A DNA stretch of 5,009 nt, from contig CAJBLW010000600.1 of assembly GCA_903953985.1 (NCBI GenBank), forward strand, positions 1-5,009, in the 5' to 3' direction. Shown piece by piece: positions 1 through 5,009 of this stretch (the stretch's first letter is position 1; the number at the start of each line of letters is the position of its first letter). The notes under the pieces were generated by a model. That model searched no databases. It had not been told where the DNA came from and saw only the letters and a list, made by a program, of their open reading frames with translations. Source of the DNA: an uncultured Burkholderiales bacterium. Its GTDB lineage: Bacteria; Pseudomonadota; Gammaproteobacteria; Burkholderiales; Burkholderiaceae_C. The translations under genes and the position numbers were made by a program.

Positions 1-1
1 C

Positions 2-1345
2 GAGGAGCGGCCGGTGGCCCTCAAGCCCCATGCCATTCTCGGCCTGCAAGAGCAAATCGACATCTGGGAGCGCATCCGCCGGGGCTTCGCCATGCCCGAC
101 TTGGACAACCCCCTGGTCCGTAACCGCGAGCAGTGGTATGCCAGTCGGCCCGACTACATGCTGCGCATGACCGAGCGCTCGCGGCCTTACCTGTTTCACA
201 TCGTTGAGGAACTGGAGCGGCGCAAGATGCCCACCGAGCTGGCCTTGCTGCCCTTCATCGAGTCGGCCTTCAACCCTCAAGCCGTGTCCAGCGCCAAGGC
301 TGCGGGCATGTGGCAATTCATGCCGGCTACAGGCAAATATTTCGACCTGAAACAAAACCTCTTCAGGGACGAGCGCCGCGATGTGCTGGAGTCCACCCGT
401 GCGGCACTCGATTACCTGCAAAAGCTGTACATCATGTTCGGCGACTGGCACTTGGCCTTGGCCGCCTACAACTGGGGCGAAGGCAGCGTGGGCCGTGCGC
501 TGGCGCGCAACAAGGCGCAAGGCTTGCCACTGACCTACAGCGACCTGCGCATGCCAGACGAAACGCGCTACTACGTGCCCAAACTGCAAGCGGTCAAAAA
601 CATCGTGGCCCAACCCGAAGCCTTCAAAACCGAGTTGCCACTGATCCAGAACCACCCTTACTTCAAAAGCGTGGCCATCGAACGGGACATCGACGTGGCC
701 ATAGCCGCCAAACTGGCCAACGTGAGCCTGGAAGACTTCAAGGCGTTGAACCCAGCGATGAACCGCCCCGTGATTTTGGCGGCAGGCACGCCGCACATCC
801 TGCTTCCCTGGGACAACGCCACGGTATTTCAAACCAACTTGCAAGCGCATTCAGAACGCCGCCTGTCCAGTTGGACAGCATGGCAGGCACCTCGTACCAT
901 GCCGGCAGAAGAAGTGGCCAAGCAAGTAGGCATGTCGGCAGAGCAGCTGCGCAGCGTCAACGGCATTCCGGCTCGCATGCTGGTCAAGGCCGGATCCACC
1001 CTGCTGGTGCCACGCCAAGGCAAGCTGGACAATGATGTGACTGAGCACCTGGCCGACAACGGCCAACTGCTGCTGGCCCCCGAGTTGGTGTTGCGCAAGA
1101 TCACGGTCAAGGCCCACCAAGGCGATACGCTCATGCGTCTGGCATCACGACACGGCGTGAGTGCCGCCAGCGTGGCGGACTGGAACCGGCTCAAACCCAA
1201 TGCCACGCTGTCCAACGGACAAATTCTGAGCATTTATGTGCCGGCCAAGGCCTCCCGAAAGTCAGCGCCTCAGCGCAGTAAGGCACCTGCCAAAACCGCT
1301 GCGCGTTCTGACAAGCCTGCAGCCAAAGCTGCACCCAAACGCTGA
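2..1345 (+). CDS. mltD: MltD-like membrane-bound lytic murein transglycosylase with LysM modules (5' end outside window)
   Basis: Cleaves the glycan strands of peptidoglycan in the periplasm, forming 1,6-anhydro-muramyl ends, in wall turnover and remodelling. Residues are counted from the GTG at 14. The GH23 (SLT family 1D) domain spans about 65-200. The catalytic Glu is E83 in LPFIESAFNP, followed by AAGMWQFMPATGKYF (96-110) and LALAAYNWGEGS (147-158). A typical LysM module lies at about 362-410 (ITVKAHQGDTLMRLASRHGV to ILSIYVP), with weaker LysM-like modules at about 216-267 and 287-334. A basic Lys/Ala/Pro tail (411-443) ends the protein. The frame is open to the left edge and no signal peptide or lipobox is visible, so the GTG at 14 is very unlikely to be the true start. 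The gene is convergent with the substrate-binding-protein gene. The family call is secure. The symbol mltD rests on domain order and could equally be written as a generic LysM transglycosylase. Confidence 0.93.
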   Translation, partial: EERPVALKPHAILGLQEQIDIWERIRRGFAMPDLDNPLVRNREQWYASRPDYMLRMTERSRPYLFHIVEELERRKMPTELALLPFIESAFNPQAVSSAKAAGMWQFMPATGKYFDLKQNLFRDERRDVLESTRAALDYLQKLYIMFGDWHLALAAYNWGEGSVGRALARNKAQGLPLTYSDLRMPDETRYYVPKLQAVKNIVAQPEAFKTELPLIQNHPYFKSVAIERDIDVAIAAKLANVSLEDFKALNPAMNRPVILAAGTPHILLPWDNATVFQTNLQAHSERRLSSWTAWQAPRTMPAEEVAKQVGMSAEQLRSVNGIPARMLVKAGSTLLVPRQGKLDNDVTEHLADNGQLLLAPELVLRKITVKAHQGDTLMRLASRHGVSAASVADWNRLKPNATLSNGQILSIYVPAKASRKSAPQRSKAPAKTAARSDKPAAKAAPKR

Positions 1346-1359
1346 ACAGAACATCTTTT

Positions 1360-1384
1360 GCCCAACACCTTGGGGCGGTTGGGC
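1360..1384. terminator. Stem-loop between convergent genes, possible weak terminator
   Basis: GCCCAAC at 1360-1366 pairs perfectly with GTTGGGC at 1378-1384 around an 11-nt loop. It sits in the 61-bp gap between the mltD-like stop (1345) and the stop of the minus-strand gene (1407). That is where a shared bidirectional terminator would be expected. Neither strand has a T tract after the stem, so it is not a canonical Rho-independent terminator. The call rests on position and pairing only. Confidence 0.25.
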
Positions 1385-1406
1385 GTTCCGTCCATGACGC
1401 ATCAGA

Positions 1407-2456
1407 TCACGCCAACCGACGGCTTTTGGACTTTTGCGCAAAAACGTTGGTGAATGTGCGCTCAGGCACCAGCTGTCTGGGCCCGTAAGTGCCGAGCAAC
1501 TTGGCATGCACACGCCAGGCATGCGTCACATCTTCGCTGCGCACGAGGCCGTCCACTGCATAAGACTCACGAAGTTTCTCAAACGCGCCAAGGTAAATTG
1601 CCCGGTCGCCCATCCAATGACCCGCAGGAACGGCTCGCAATATGTCTGTCAAGCCGGCTGTCTGCAGCCACTTCAGGGCCTGCACCAGACCATCGCTCAG
1701 GGCCTGCGCCCGATCAGGGTGCAGTTGGAAAAAAGCGTCATGCGCGAACAGGCTAGCCCCCGGCACTGGGCCTCCCATCAAGTGGCGAGTGCCTTGAAGG
1801 GTTCGGGCATCACCCAAAATTCGGATATCGTTTTTTTGCTCCAACCAGTACATGACCGGGTCCGGATTGCAAAGGGCATCGATGCTGCCGCTGCGCAGCA
1901 CCTCCATCACCCCATGTGACGAACCCACTGGAACAAACACCACATCCTCGGCCGTCAATCCTTGACGCGATAGCCACTGGCAAGCCGTCCAGTAGGTGGT
2001 TGAATACAAAGCCGAAATGCCCAAACGCGCGCCCCGAATGTCTGCGCCTGAGCGCCAGGCCATACCGCCACGCGTACTGCCGCCCAGGCTGACTTGTGGC
2101 GTGCGGCTCATTTGCACAAAACTTTGGTAATTGAGCCCCTTGAGGTGCAGGGCAAACAGGTGCTCGTAAGCCCCAGCCACCACATCGGCCTGGCCCGACA
2201 GGGCCATGCTCAAAGCCTTGGCGCCCGACTCCTGTGGCAGCCACTCCAGCTGGACACCCGCCTGCCGAAAAAATCCCAGCCGCTCAGCCAGCGTCAGAGG
2301 CAAGTGGTACAGGCTGTAGCTGGCGGCCAGGGCCAAGCGCACGCGTGGCAAAGCGCGACTGGCCTCAGACGACAGGGCAGTGGGTGCTTGCGCTGAGGCC
2401 AGCGAGCCAACGGCAGCCAGTAACAGCGAACGGCGAAGGGCGTGGGCTGAATTCAC
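1407..2456 (-). CDS. ABC transporter substrate-binding protein, NMT1/SsuA/TauA-like, periplasmic
   Basis: Predicted periplasmic solute receptor for an ABC importer of the nitrate/sulfonate/taurine/thiamine-precursor type. The substrate cannot be read from sequence. From GTG 2456 the product is 349 aa, usual for the family. The N-terminus is a signal peptide: basic ALRR (6-9), hydrophobic SLLLAAVGSLASA, probable cleavage after ASA near residue 22. RRSLLL loosely resembles a Tat motif. Family hallmarks are PLTLAERLGFFRQAGVQLEW (53-72), ALSGQADV (85-92), ADIRGARLGI (138-147) and VLRSGSIDALCNPDPV (186-201). Three start codons are in frame: GTG 2465, ATG 2462 and GTG 2456. AGGAG at 2465-2469 touches the first, lies 2 nt from the second and 8 nt from the third, so the third fits best. 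No permease or ATPase gene is next to it here. It is separated from recR by 187 bp and is probably transcribed on its own. Confidence 0.85.
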   Translation of the reverse strand: MNSAHALRRSLLLAAVGSLASAQAPTALSSEASRALPRVRLALAASYSLYHLPLTLAERLGFFRQAGVQLEWLPQESGAKALSMALSGQADVVAGAYEHLFALHLKGLNYQSFVQMSRTPQVSLGGSTRGGMAWRSGADIRGARLGISALYSTTYWTACQWLSRQGLTAEDVVFVPVGSSHGVMEVLRSGSIDALCNPDPVMYWLEQKNDIRILGDARTLQGTRHLMGGPVPGASLFAHDAFFQLHPDRAQALSDGLVQALKWLQTAGLTDILRAVPAGHWMGDRAIYLGAFEKLRESYAVDGLVRSEDVTHAWRVHAKLLGTYGPRQLVPERTFTNVFAQKSKSRRLA

Positions 2457-2464
2457 CCGCATCA

Positions 2465-2469
2465 CTCCT
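2465..2469 (-). promoter_or_regulatory. Ribosome binding site of the substrate-binding-protein gene
   Basis: On the minus strand the sequence reads AGGAG TGATGCGG GTG. A strong Shine-Dalgarno sequence is followed after 8 nt by GTG at 2456. The upstream GTG (2465) overlaps the motif and ATG 2462 is only 2 nt away, so this site decides in favour of the GTG at 2456. Confidence 0.6.
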
Positions 2470-2518
2470 GAAGAAAAATGGACACATGACCAGCTTAATC
2501 AGGCGCAGCACATCGCGC

Positions 2519-2540
2519 ATCGGGATTGATCCCGATCGGG
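2519..2540. repeat. Overlapping perfect palindromes upstream of the substrate-binding-protein gene (possible operator or hairpin)
   Basis: ATCGGGAT at 2519-2526 and ATCCCGAT at 2529-2536 form a perfect 18-bp inverted repeat with a TG centre. It overlaps a second palindrome, CCCGATCGGG, at 2531-2540. On the + strand it is followed by TTTTT (2541-2545), so it could act as a Rho-independent terminator for rightward transcripts. However, no + strand gene is known to need ending here. On the minus strand it lies about 60 bp upstream of the substrate-binding-protein start, where a repressor or activator site, or a 5' UTR hairpin, would fit. The symmetry is certain, the role is not. Confidence 0.45.
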
Positions 2541-2642
2541 TTTTTACGTAATGGATTGCAGGTCATTGACAAGCCGAAAATCCGCCAACTTGCAGCCTAG
2601 GGGCTGTTCAGCGCCGACACCCTAAGGGGCCAACTGATAAGG

Positions 2643-3233
2643 TCAGCGCCGGTCAACCAAGGCGTGGGCGATGGTGCCCAAGTCCACGTATTCCAGCTCG
2701 CTGCCTGCAGGGACACCGCGGGCCAGTCGCGTGACCTTCAGACCTTGCTGGCGAATCATTTCAGAAATCACATGGGCGGTGGCCTCGCCCTCGGCGGTGA
2801 AATTCGTCGCCAAGATCACCTCGGTCAACACCCCATCGCCCACCCGTTCTTTCAGCTTGGCCAGGCCGATGTCGTGCGGGCCGATGCCGTCCAGCGGACT
2901 GAGTTTGCCCATGAGCACAAAGTACAAACCCCGGTAGGTGCCTGTGCGCTCGATGGCCGACTGATCGGCAGGGGTTTCGATCACGCACAGCTGCGTGCGG
3001 TCTCGGGCATTGTCCAGACAGGTGTCGCACAACTCGGCTTCGGTGAACGTGTGGCAACACGCACAATGGCGGATTTTTTCCACCGCGTTGTCAAGGGCAG
3101 CGGCCAATTGGCGCGCCGTGGCCCGATCTTTTTGCAACAGCTGAAAAGCCATGCGCTGGGCCGACTTGATGCCCACCCCCGGCAAGCCCTTGAGGGCCTG
3201 CACCAATGTGGCAAGGGCGTGGGTGTCGGCCAT
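2643..3233 (-). CDS. recR: Recombination mediator protein RecR
   Basis: RecR acts with RecO (and RecF) to displace SSB and load RecA on gapped DNA, in RecFOR-dependent repair. The product is 196 aa, close to the usual 200 or so. Domain order is as expected. The N-terminal helix-hairpin-helix is LKGLPGVGIKSAQRMAF (14-30). The C4 zinc finger has C57, C60, C69 and C72. The Toprim domain follows from about 80, with VIETPADQSAIERTGTYRG (84-102) and LSPLDGIGPHDI (111-122). The C-terminal LARGVPAGSELEYVDLGT (170-187) is the conserved RecR ending. The ATG at 3233 lies 10 nt after the ybaB stop without a clear Shine-Dalgarno sequence, which suggests translational coupling. It is the last gene of the dnaX-ybaB-recR cluster. 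No canonical terminator is seen after it. Confidence 0.97.
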   Translation of the reverse strand: MADTHALATLVQALKGLPGVGIKSAQRMAFQLLQKDRATARQLAAALDNAVEKIRHCACCHTFTEAELCDTCLDNARDRTQLCVIETPADQSAIERTGTYRGLYFVLMGKLSPLDGIGPHDIGLAKLKERVGDGVLTEVILATNFTAEGEATAHVISEMIRQQGLKVTRLARGVPAGSELEYVDLGTIAHALVDRR

Positions 3234-3243
3234 GTTCAGGCGC

Positions 3244-3567
3244 TCAGAAAGGCAGTTTCATGCCCGGTGGCAAACCGGCGGTGAGCTTGCCCATTTTTTG
3301 CTGGGAGACTTCCTCGGCCATGCGCACGGCGTCATTGAAGGCGGCGGCCACCAGGTCTTCCAGCATGTCCTTATCGTCGGCCAGCAAGCTGGGATCGATG
3401 GTGATGCGGCGCACGCTGTGTTTGCAGGTCATCAACACCTTGACCATGCCGGAGCCGGCTTGGCCTTCGACCTCGACGAAGGCGAGTTCGTCCTGGGCTT
3501 TTTTCAGGTTGTCTTGCATGGCCTGGGCTTGTTTCATCAAGCCAGCGAGTTGTCCTTTGTTGAACAT
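3244..3567 (-). CDS. ybaB: YbaB/EbfC family nucleoid-associated DNA-binding protein
   Basis: Small dimeric DNA-binding protein associated with the nucleoid. Its precise cellular role is not settled in the family. At 107 aa it has the normal length. The N-terminal helix (about 1-30), starting MFNKGQLAGLMKQAQAMQ, is the family signature. The central sheet contains VEVEGQAGSGMVKVLMTCKH (31-50) and ITIDPSLL (55-62). A second helix (about 68-92) precedes the typical LPPGMKLPF end (99-107). The start is ATG 3567, with a weak purine-rich GAAAGAAA upstream on the minus strand. It lies 42 bp after dnaX and 10 bp before recR. This three-gene order is widespread in proteobacteria and supports co-transcription. 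Confidence 0.96.
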   Translation of the reverse strand: MFNKGQLAGLMKQAQAMQDNLKKAQDELAFVEVEGQAGSGMVKVLMTCKHSVRRITIDPSLLADDKDMLEDLVAAAFNDAVRMAEEVSQQKMGKLTAGLPPGMKLPF

Positions 3568-3609
3568 AAGGTTTCTTTCAATCAGAGTGGGTATGGGGGA
3601 GGTGAAAAA

Positions 3610-5009
3610 TCAGATGATCTGAATGCTGCCGGGCACGATTTTGGCCCCGAAGTCGCGCACCATGGCTTGCACCAGGGGGTCGTTTTGGATCAGCTTTTGT
3701 GCGGCGACCATCTTTTCGGCGGCCTTCACTGCCAAACGCCGGGCGGGGCTGTCGGTCACGGGGCCCACTTCGATGCCCAGTTTGACATCGCCATGGCCGG
3801 CAGCCAGCAAAGCAGCTTGCAAACGCTCGCGGCTGGCCGGGTGGTTGAGCGTCTCTCGCTCCACGCGCAGTTGCCAGTGGTCAGCATCGCGGGCCAACAG
3901 CTGCGACTGCAGGGCCAACTCGCGCACCAAGGCCGTGATGGCTTCTTGCGCCATCAGGCCTTGCACCACCTCCAGCCAGACATCGCCCTCGGGCGTGGCC
4001 TGCACAGCCGGCGGTGCGGACAGCGTGGGCACATCGGCGCGTCCAGACGGGGCCTCGCGCACCGGCAAAACGCGCAAAGCGGGCGCTGCTTGACGAAGCT
4101 CAGGCACAGCAGCGTGTTCTACATGCGTGGGGATGGGCTGGACATCGGCGTAGTCGGTGGTATCGGGCCAGTCCTCCCATGGTGGGGGCTCGGGCAGGGT
4201 CGGCTCGGCTTGTGCATGGCCGATGACAGGATCGGCGGGCGGCGCTGACGGCACAGGCCTGGCCATGGGAGCAGGGATGGATGAAGCCATTGGAGCAGCA
4301 ATCGGTGCAGCCATGGGTGCAGCCATGGGTGGCGTGACCTCGCTGGGCGGGGTGGCTTGCGGGGCTGGCTTGGGCTGCGAGTCGGCAGCGACTGCCGCGG
4401 TAGATCTGGCGGGCTCAGGGGTGGCCCGAGGGCTGGTCAGCGGGCTTTTTTTTTCCGCCGATCCCGCGTGGGGCTTGAAGGCCAGCAGGCGCAGCAGCAC
4501 CATGGTCAGGGCCGAGTACTCGTCAGGCGCCAGGCCCAGCTCGTTTCGCCCGTGCAGGCACAGGCTGTAGAGCAATTGGGTTTCTTCAGCGGGCATGGCA
4601 ATGGCCAGTTCGGCCAAGCCTTGCGTGTCAGGGTCTTCACCGTCTTGTGCCATGCCGGGCACCATTTGCATCACCGCCATGCGCTGCAGCAGCATGGCCA
4701 TGTCTTCGAGGGTGGCAGCGGCCGACACACCTTGCAGGCGCAGGGCGTTGACTTGTTCTACCACCGCCGCGCCATCGCCTTCGGTCAGGGCGCGGATCAT
4801 GTGCAAAACGTGGCTGCGGTCCACGCTGCCCAGCATTTGGCGAACGCCTGCTTCTTGCACCAAGCCATTGCCAAAGGCAATCGCTTGATCGGTCAGGCTC
4901 AGCGCATCTCGCATGGAGCCGCGCGCGGCCCGGGCCAACAGGCGCAGAGCCAGCGGCTCGGCACTCAATTGTTCGGCGGTCAGCACCTGGGTCAGGTGCT
5001 CAAACACCG
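3610..5009 (-). CDS. dnaX: DNA polymerase III subunit gamma/tau, C-terminal part (5' end outside window)
   Basis: Clamp-loader ATPase subunit. Tau also tethers polymerase III core and contacts the DnaB helicase. The frame is open to the right edge, so the Walker A/B ATPase core lies outside. Residues are counted from the GTG at 5007, which is an internal Val. The sensor-2 region is LRLLARAARGSMRDALSLTD (21-40), with its Arg at 33. The collar/oligomerisation domain III covers about 50-178. A Pro/Ala-rich linker (about 180-340) follows, with PMAA-type repeats (227-241) and an acidic-aromatic PPPWEDWPDTTDY (274-286). The polymerase-binding tau domain V is about 343-465, containing LRVERETLNHPASRERLQAA (380-399) and LVQAMVRDFGAKIVPGSIQI (445-464). 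GAA AAA AAA AGC encodes E185-S188 at the domain III/linker border and includes an A9 run suited to gamma production. First visible gene of the dnaX-ybaB-recR cluster. Confidence 0.97.
   Translation of the reverse strand, partial: VFEHLTQVLTAEQLSAEPLALRLLARAARGSMRDALSLTDQAIAFGNGLVQEAGVRQMLGSVDRSHVLHMIRALTEGDGAAVVEQVNALRLQGVSAAATLEDMAMLLQRMAVMQMVPGMAQDGEDPDTQGLAELAIAMPAEETQLLYSLCLHGRNELGLAPDEYSALTMVLLRLLAFKPHAGSAEKKSPLTSPRATPEPARSTAAVAADSQPKPAPQATPPSEVTPPMAAPMAAPIAAPMASSIPAPMARPVPSAPPADPVIGHAQAEPTLPEPPPWEDWPDTTDYADVQPIPTHVEHAAVPELRQAAPALRVLPVREAPSGRADVPTLSAPPAVQATPEGDVWLEVVQGLMAQEAITALVRELALQSQLLARDADHWQLRVERETLNHPASRERLQAALLAAGHGDVKLGIEVGPVTDSPARRLAVKAAEKMVAAQKLIQNDPLVQAMVRDFGAKIVPGSIQII
4262..4333 (-). 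repeat. dnaX: 12-bp tandem repeats in the dnaX linker, encoding PMAA-type units
   Basis: Six consecutive 12-bp units stay in register on the + strand: GCCATGGGAGCA (4262), a degenerate unit (4274), GCCATTGGAGCA (4286), GCAATCGGTGCA (4298), GCCATGGGTGCA (4310) and GCCATGGGTGGC (4322). On the coding strand they give Pro-Met/Ile-Ala-Ala style repeats in the flexible tau linker. Being a multiple of 3, changes in copy number would keep the frame. Confidence 0.8.
4424..4445 (-). other. dnaX: Stem-loop immediately downstream of the dnaX A9 run
   Basis: On the coding strand GCCCG (4445-4441) can pair with CGGGC (4428-4424) around a 12-nt loop. The loop contains a smaller CTG-AC-CAG symmetry. The stem starts at the base after the A run. 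E. coli dnaX uses a downstream stem-loop to stimulate frameshifting, but with a short spacer. Here the lack of spacer would suit RNA-polymerase slippage at least as well. In GC-rich DNA a 5-bp stem can arise by chance. Confidence 0.35.
4446..4454 (-). promoter_or_regulatory. dnaX: A9 slippery run in dnaX, candidate site for making gamma
   Basis: The coding strand reads GCG GAA AAA AAA AGC CCG, with nine consecutive A (T9 on the + strand). A shift of -1 adds 10 residues (KPADQPSGHP) before a TGA at 4415-4417. A shift of +1 adds 2 residues (AR) before a TGA at 4437-4439. Either product would end just after the clamp-loader domain III, the size expected for gamma. Known precedents are the transcriptional slippage at A9 in Thermus thermophilus dnaX and the A AAA AAG -1 ribosomal frameshift in E. 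coli. The run and the stops are read directly; activity is inferred. Confidence 0.65.

Noticed and set aside
310..1035. 241-codon alternative frame on the + strand inside the transglycosylase gene
   Set aside because: The overlapping frame encodes clear GH23 and LysM motifs; this one is Arg/His/Gln-rich and looks like a frame shadow.
1434..1919. + strand open frame opposite the substrate-binding-protein gene, plus smaller ones in the same region
   Set aside because: The minus-strand frame has a signal peptide and family motifs; the antisense frames show neither a start signal nor motifs.
2566..2571. Perfect TTGACA on the + strand (and TTGTCA on the minus strand) in the recR/substrate-binding-protein gap as a promoter
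   Set aside because: Neither orientation has a convincing -10 box at 16-18 nt; the best minus-strand candidates match only 2-3 of 6 positions at that spacing. The promoter of the substrate-binding-protein gene remains unlocated.
2593..2606. CAGCC-TAGG-GGCTG hairpin after recR as a terminator
   Set aside because: A 5-bp stem with no T tract after it on the minus strand; not enough for a terminator call.
3611..3621. CAGATGATCTG palindrome at the end of dnaX
   Set aside because: It overlaps the last codons and stop of dnaX, is short, and has no associated T run or promoter; likely chance.
3151..4248. Long open frame of 365 codons on the + strand, antisense to recR, ybaB and dnaX
   Set aside because: It spans three well-recognised minus-strand genes, has a composition typical of antisense reading of GC-rich coding DNA, and shows no recognisable domain or ribosome binding site.
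4157..4570. Gly/Ala-rich + strand frame with GAAIGAAMGAAMGG repeats
   Set aside because: It is only the antisense translation of the dnaX 12-bp repeat array and linker.

Overview
The window looks like an ordinary housekeeping stretch of a betaproteobacterial chromosome, most likely Burkholderiales and probably Comamonadaceae. That placement rests on high GC content, dense coding, and the style of the DnaX, RecR and MltD-like proteins. It is recognition by eye, not a database match. I find no RNA genes, CRISPR arrays, insertion sequences or phage genes.

Left part (about 1-1345, + strand): the 3' portion of an MltD-like lytic transglycosylase gene, open at the left edge, with a GH23 catalytic domain, LysM-type modules and a Lys/Ala-rich tail. 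It converges on a minus-strand gene for a periplasmic ABC-transporter substrate-binding protein of the NMT1/SsuA type (about 1407-2456). That gene has a signal peptide and no transporter partner in view. The 61 bp between the two stops contains one stem-loop.

Centre (2466-2642): a 177-bp non-coding gap with a perfect 18-bp inverted repeat overlapping a second palindrome, upstream of the substrate-binding-protein gene and downstream of recR.

Right part (2643-5009, - strand): the conserved cluster dnaX - ybaB/ebfC - recR, transcribed right to left with gaps of 42 and 10 bp. DnaX (gamma/tau) is the clamp-loader motor of DNA polymerase III. YbaB is a small nucleoid-associated DNA-binding protein. 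RecR works with RecF/RecO to load RecA at gaps. dnaX is cut by the right window edge and lacks its N-terminal ATPase core.

The most interesting signal is inside dnaX. An uninterrupted run of nine A residues (coding strand) lies exactly at the junction between the clamp-loader domains and the Pro/Ala-rich tau linker. A potential stem-loop follows directly, and stops come quickly in both alternative frames. This is the expected layout for making the short gamma form by transcriptional slippage or ribosomal frameshifting, as known in Thermus thermophilus and Escherichia coli. The linker also carries an in-register 12-bp repeat array. Apart from this I see no candidate for a new system.
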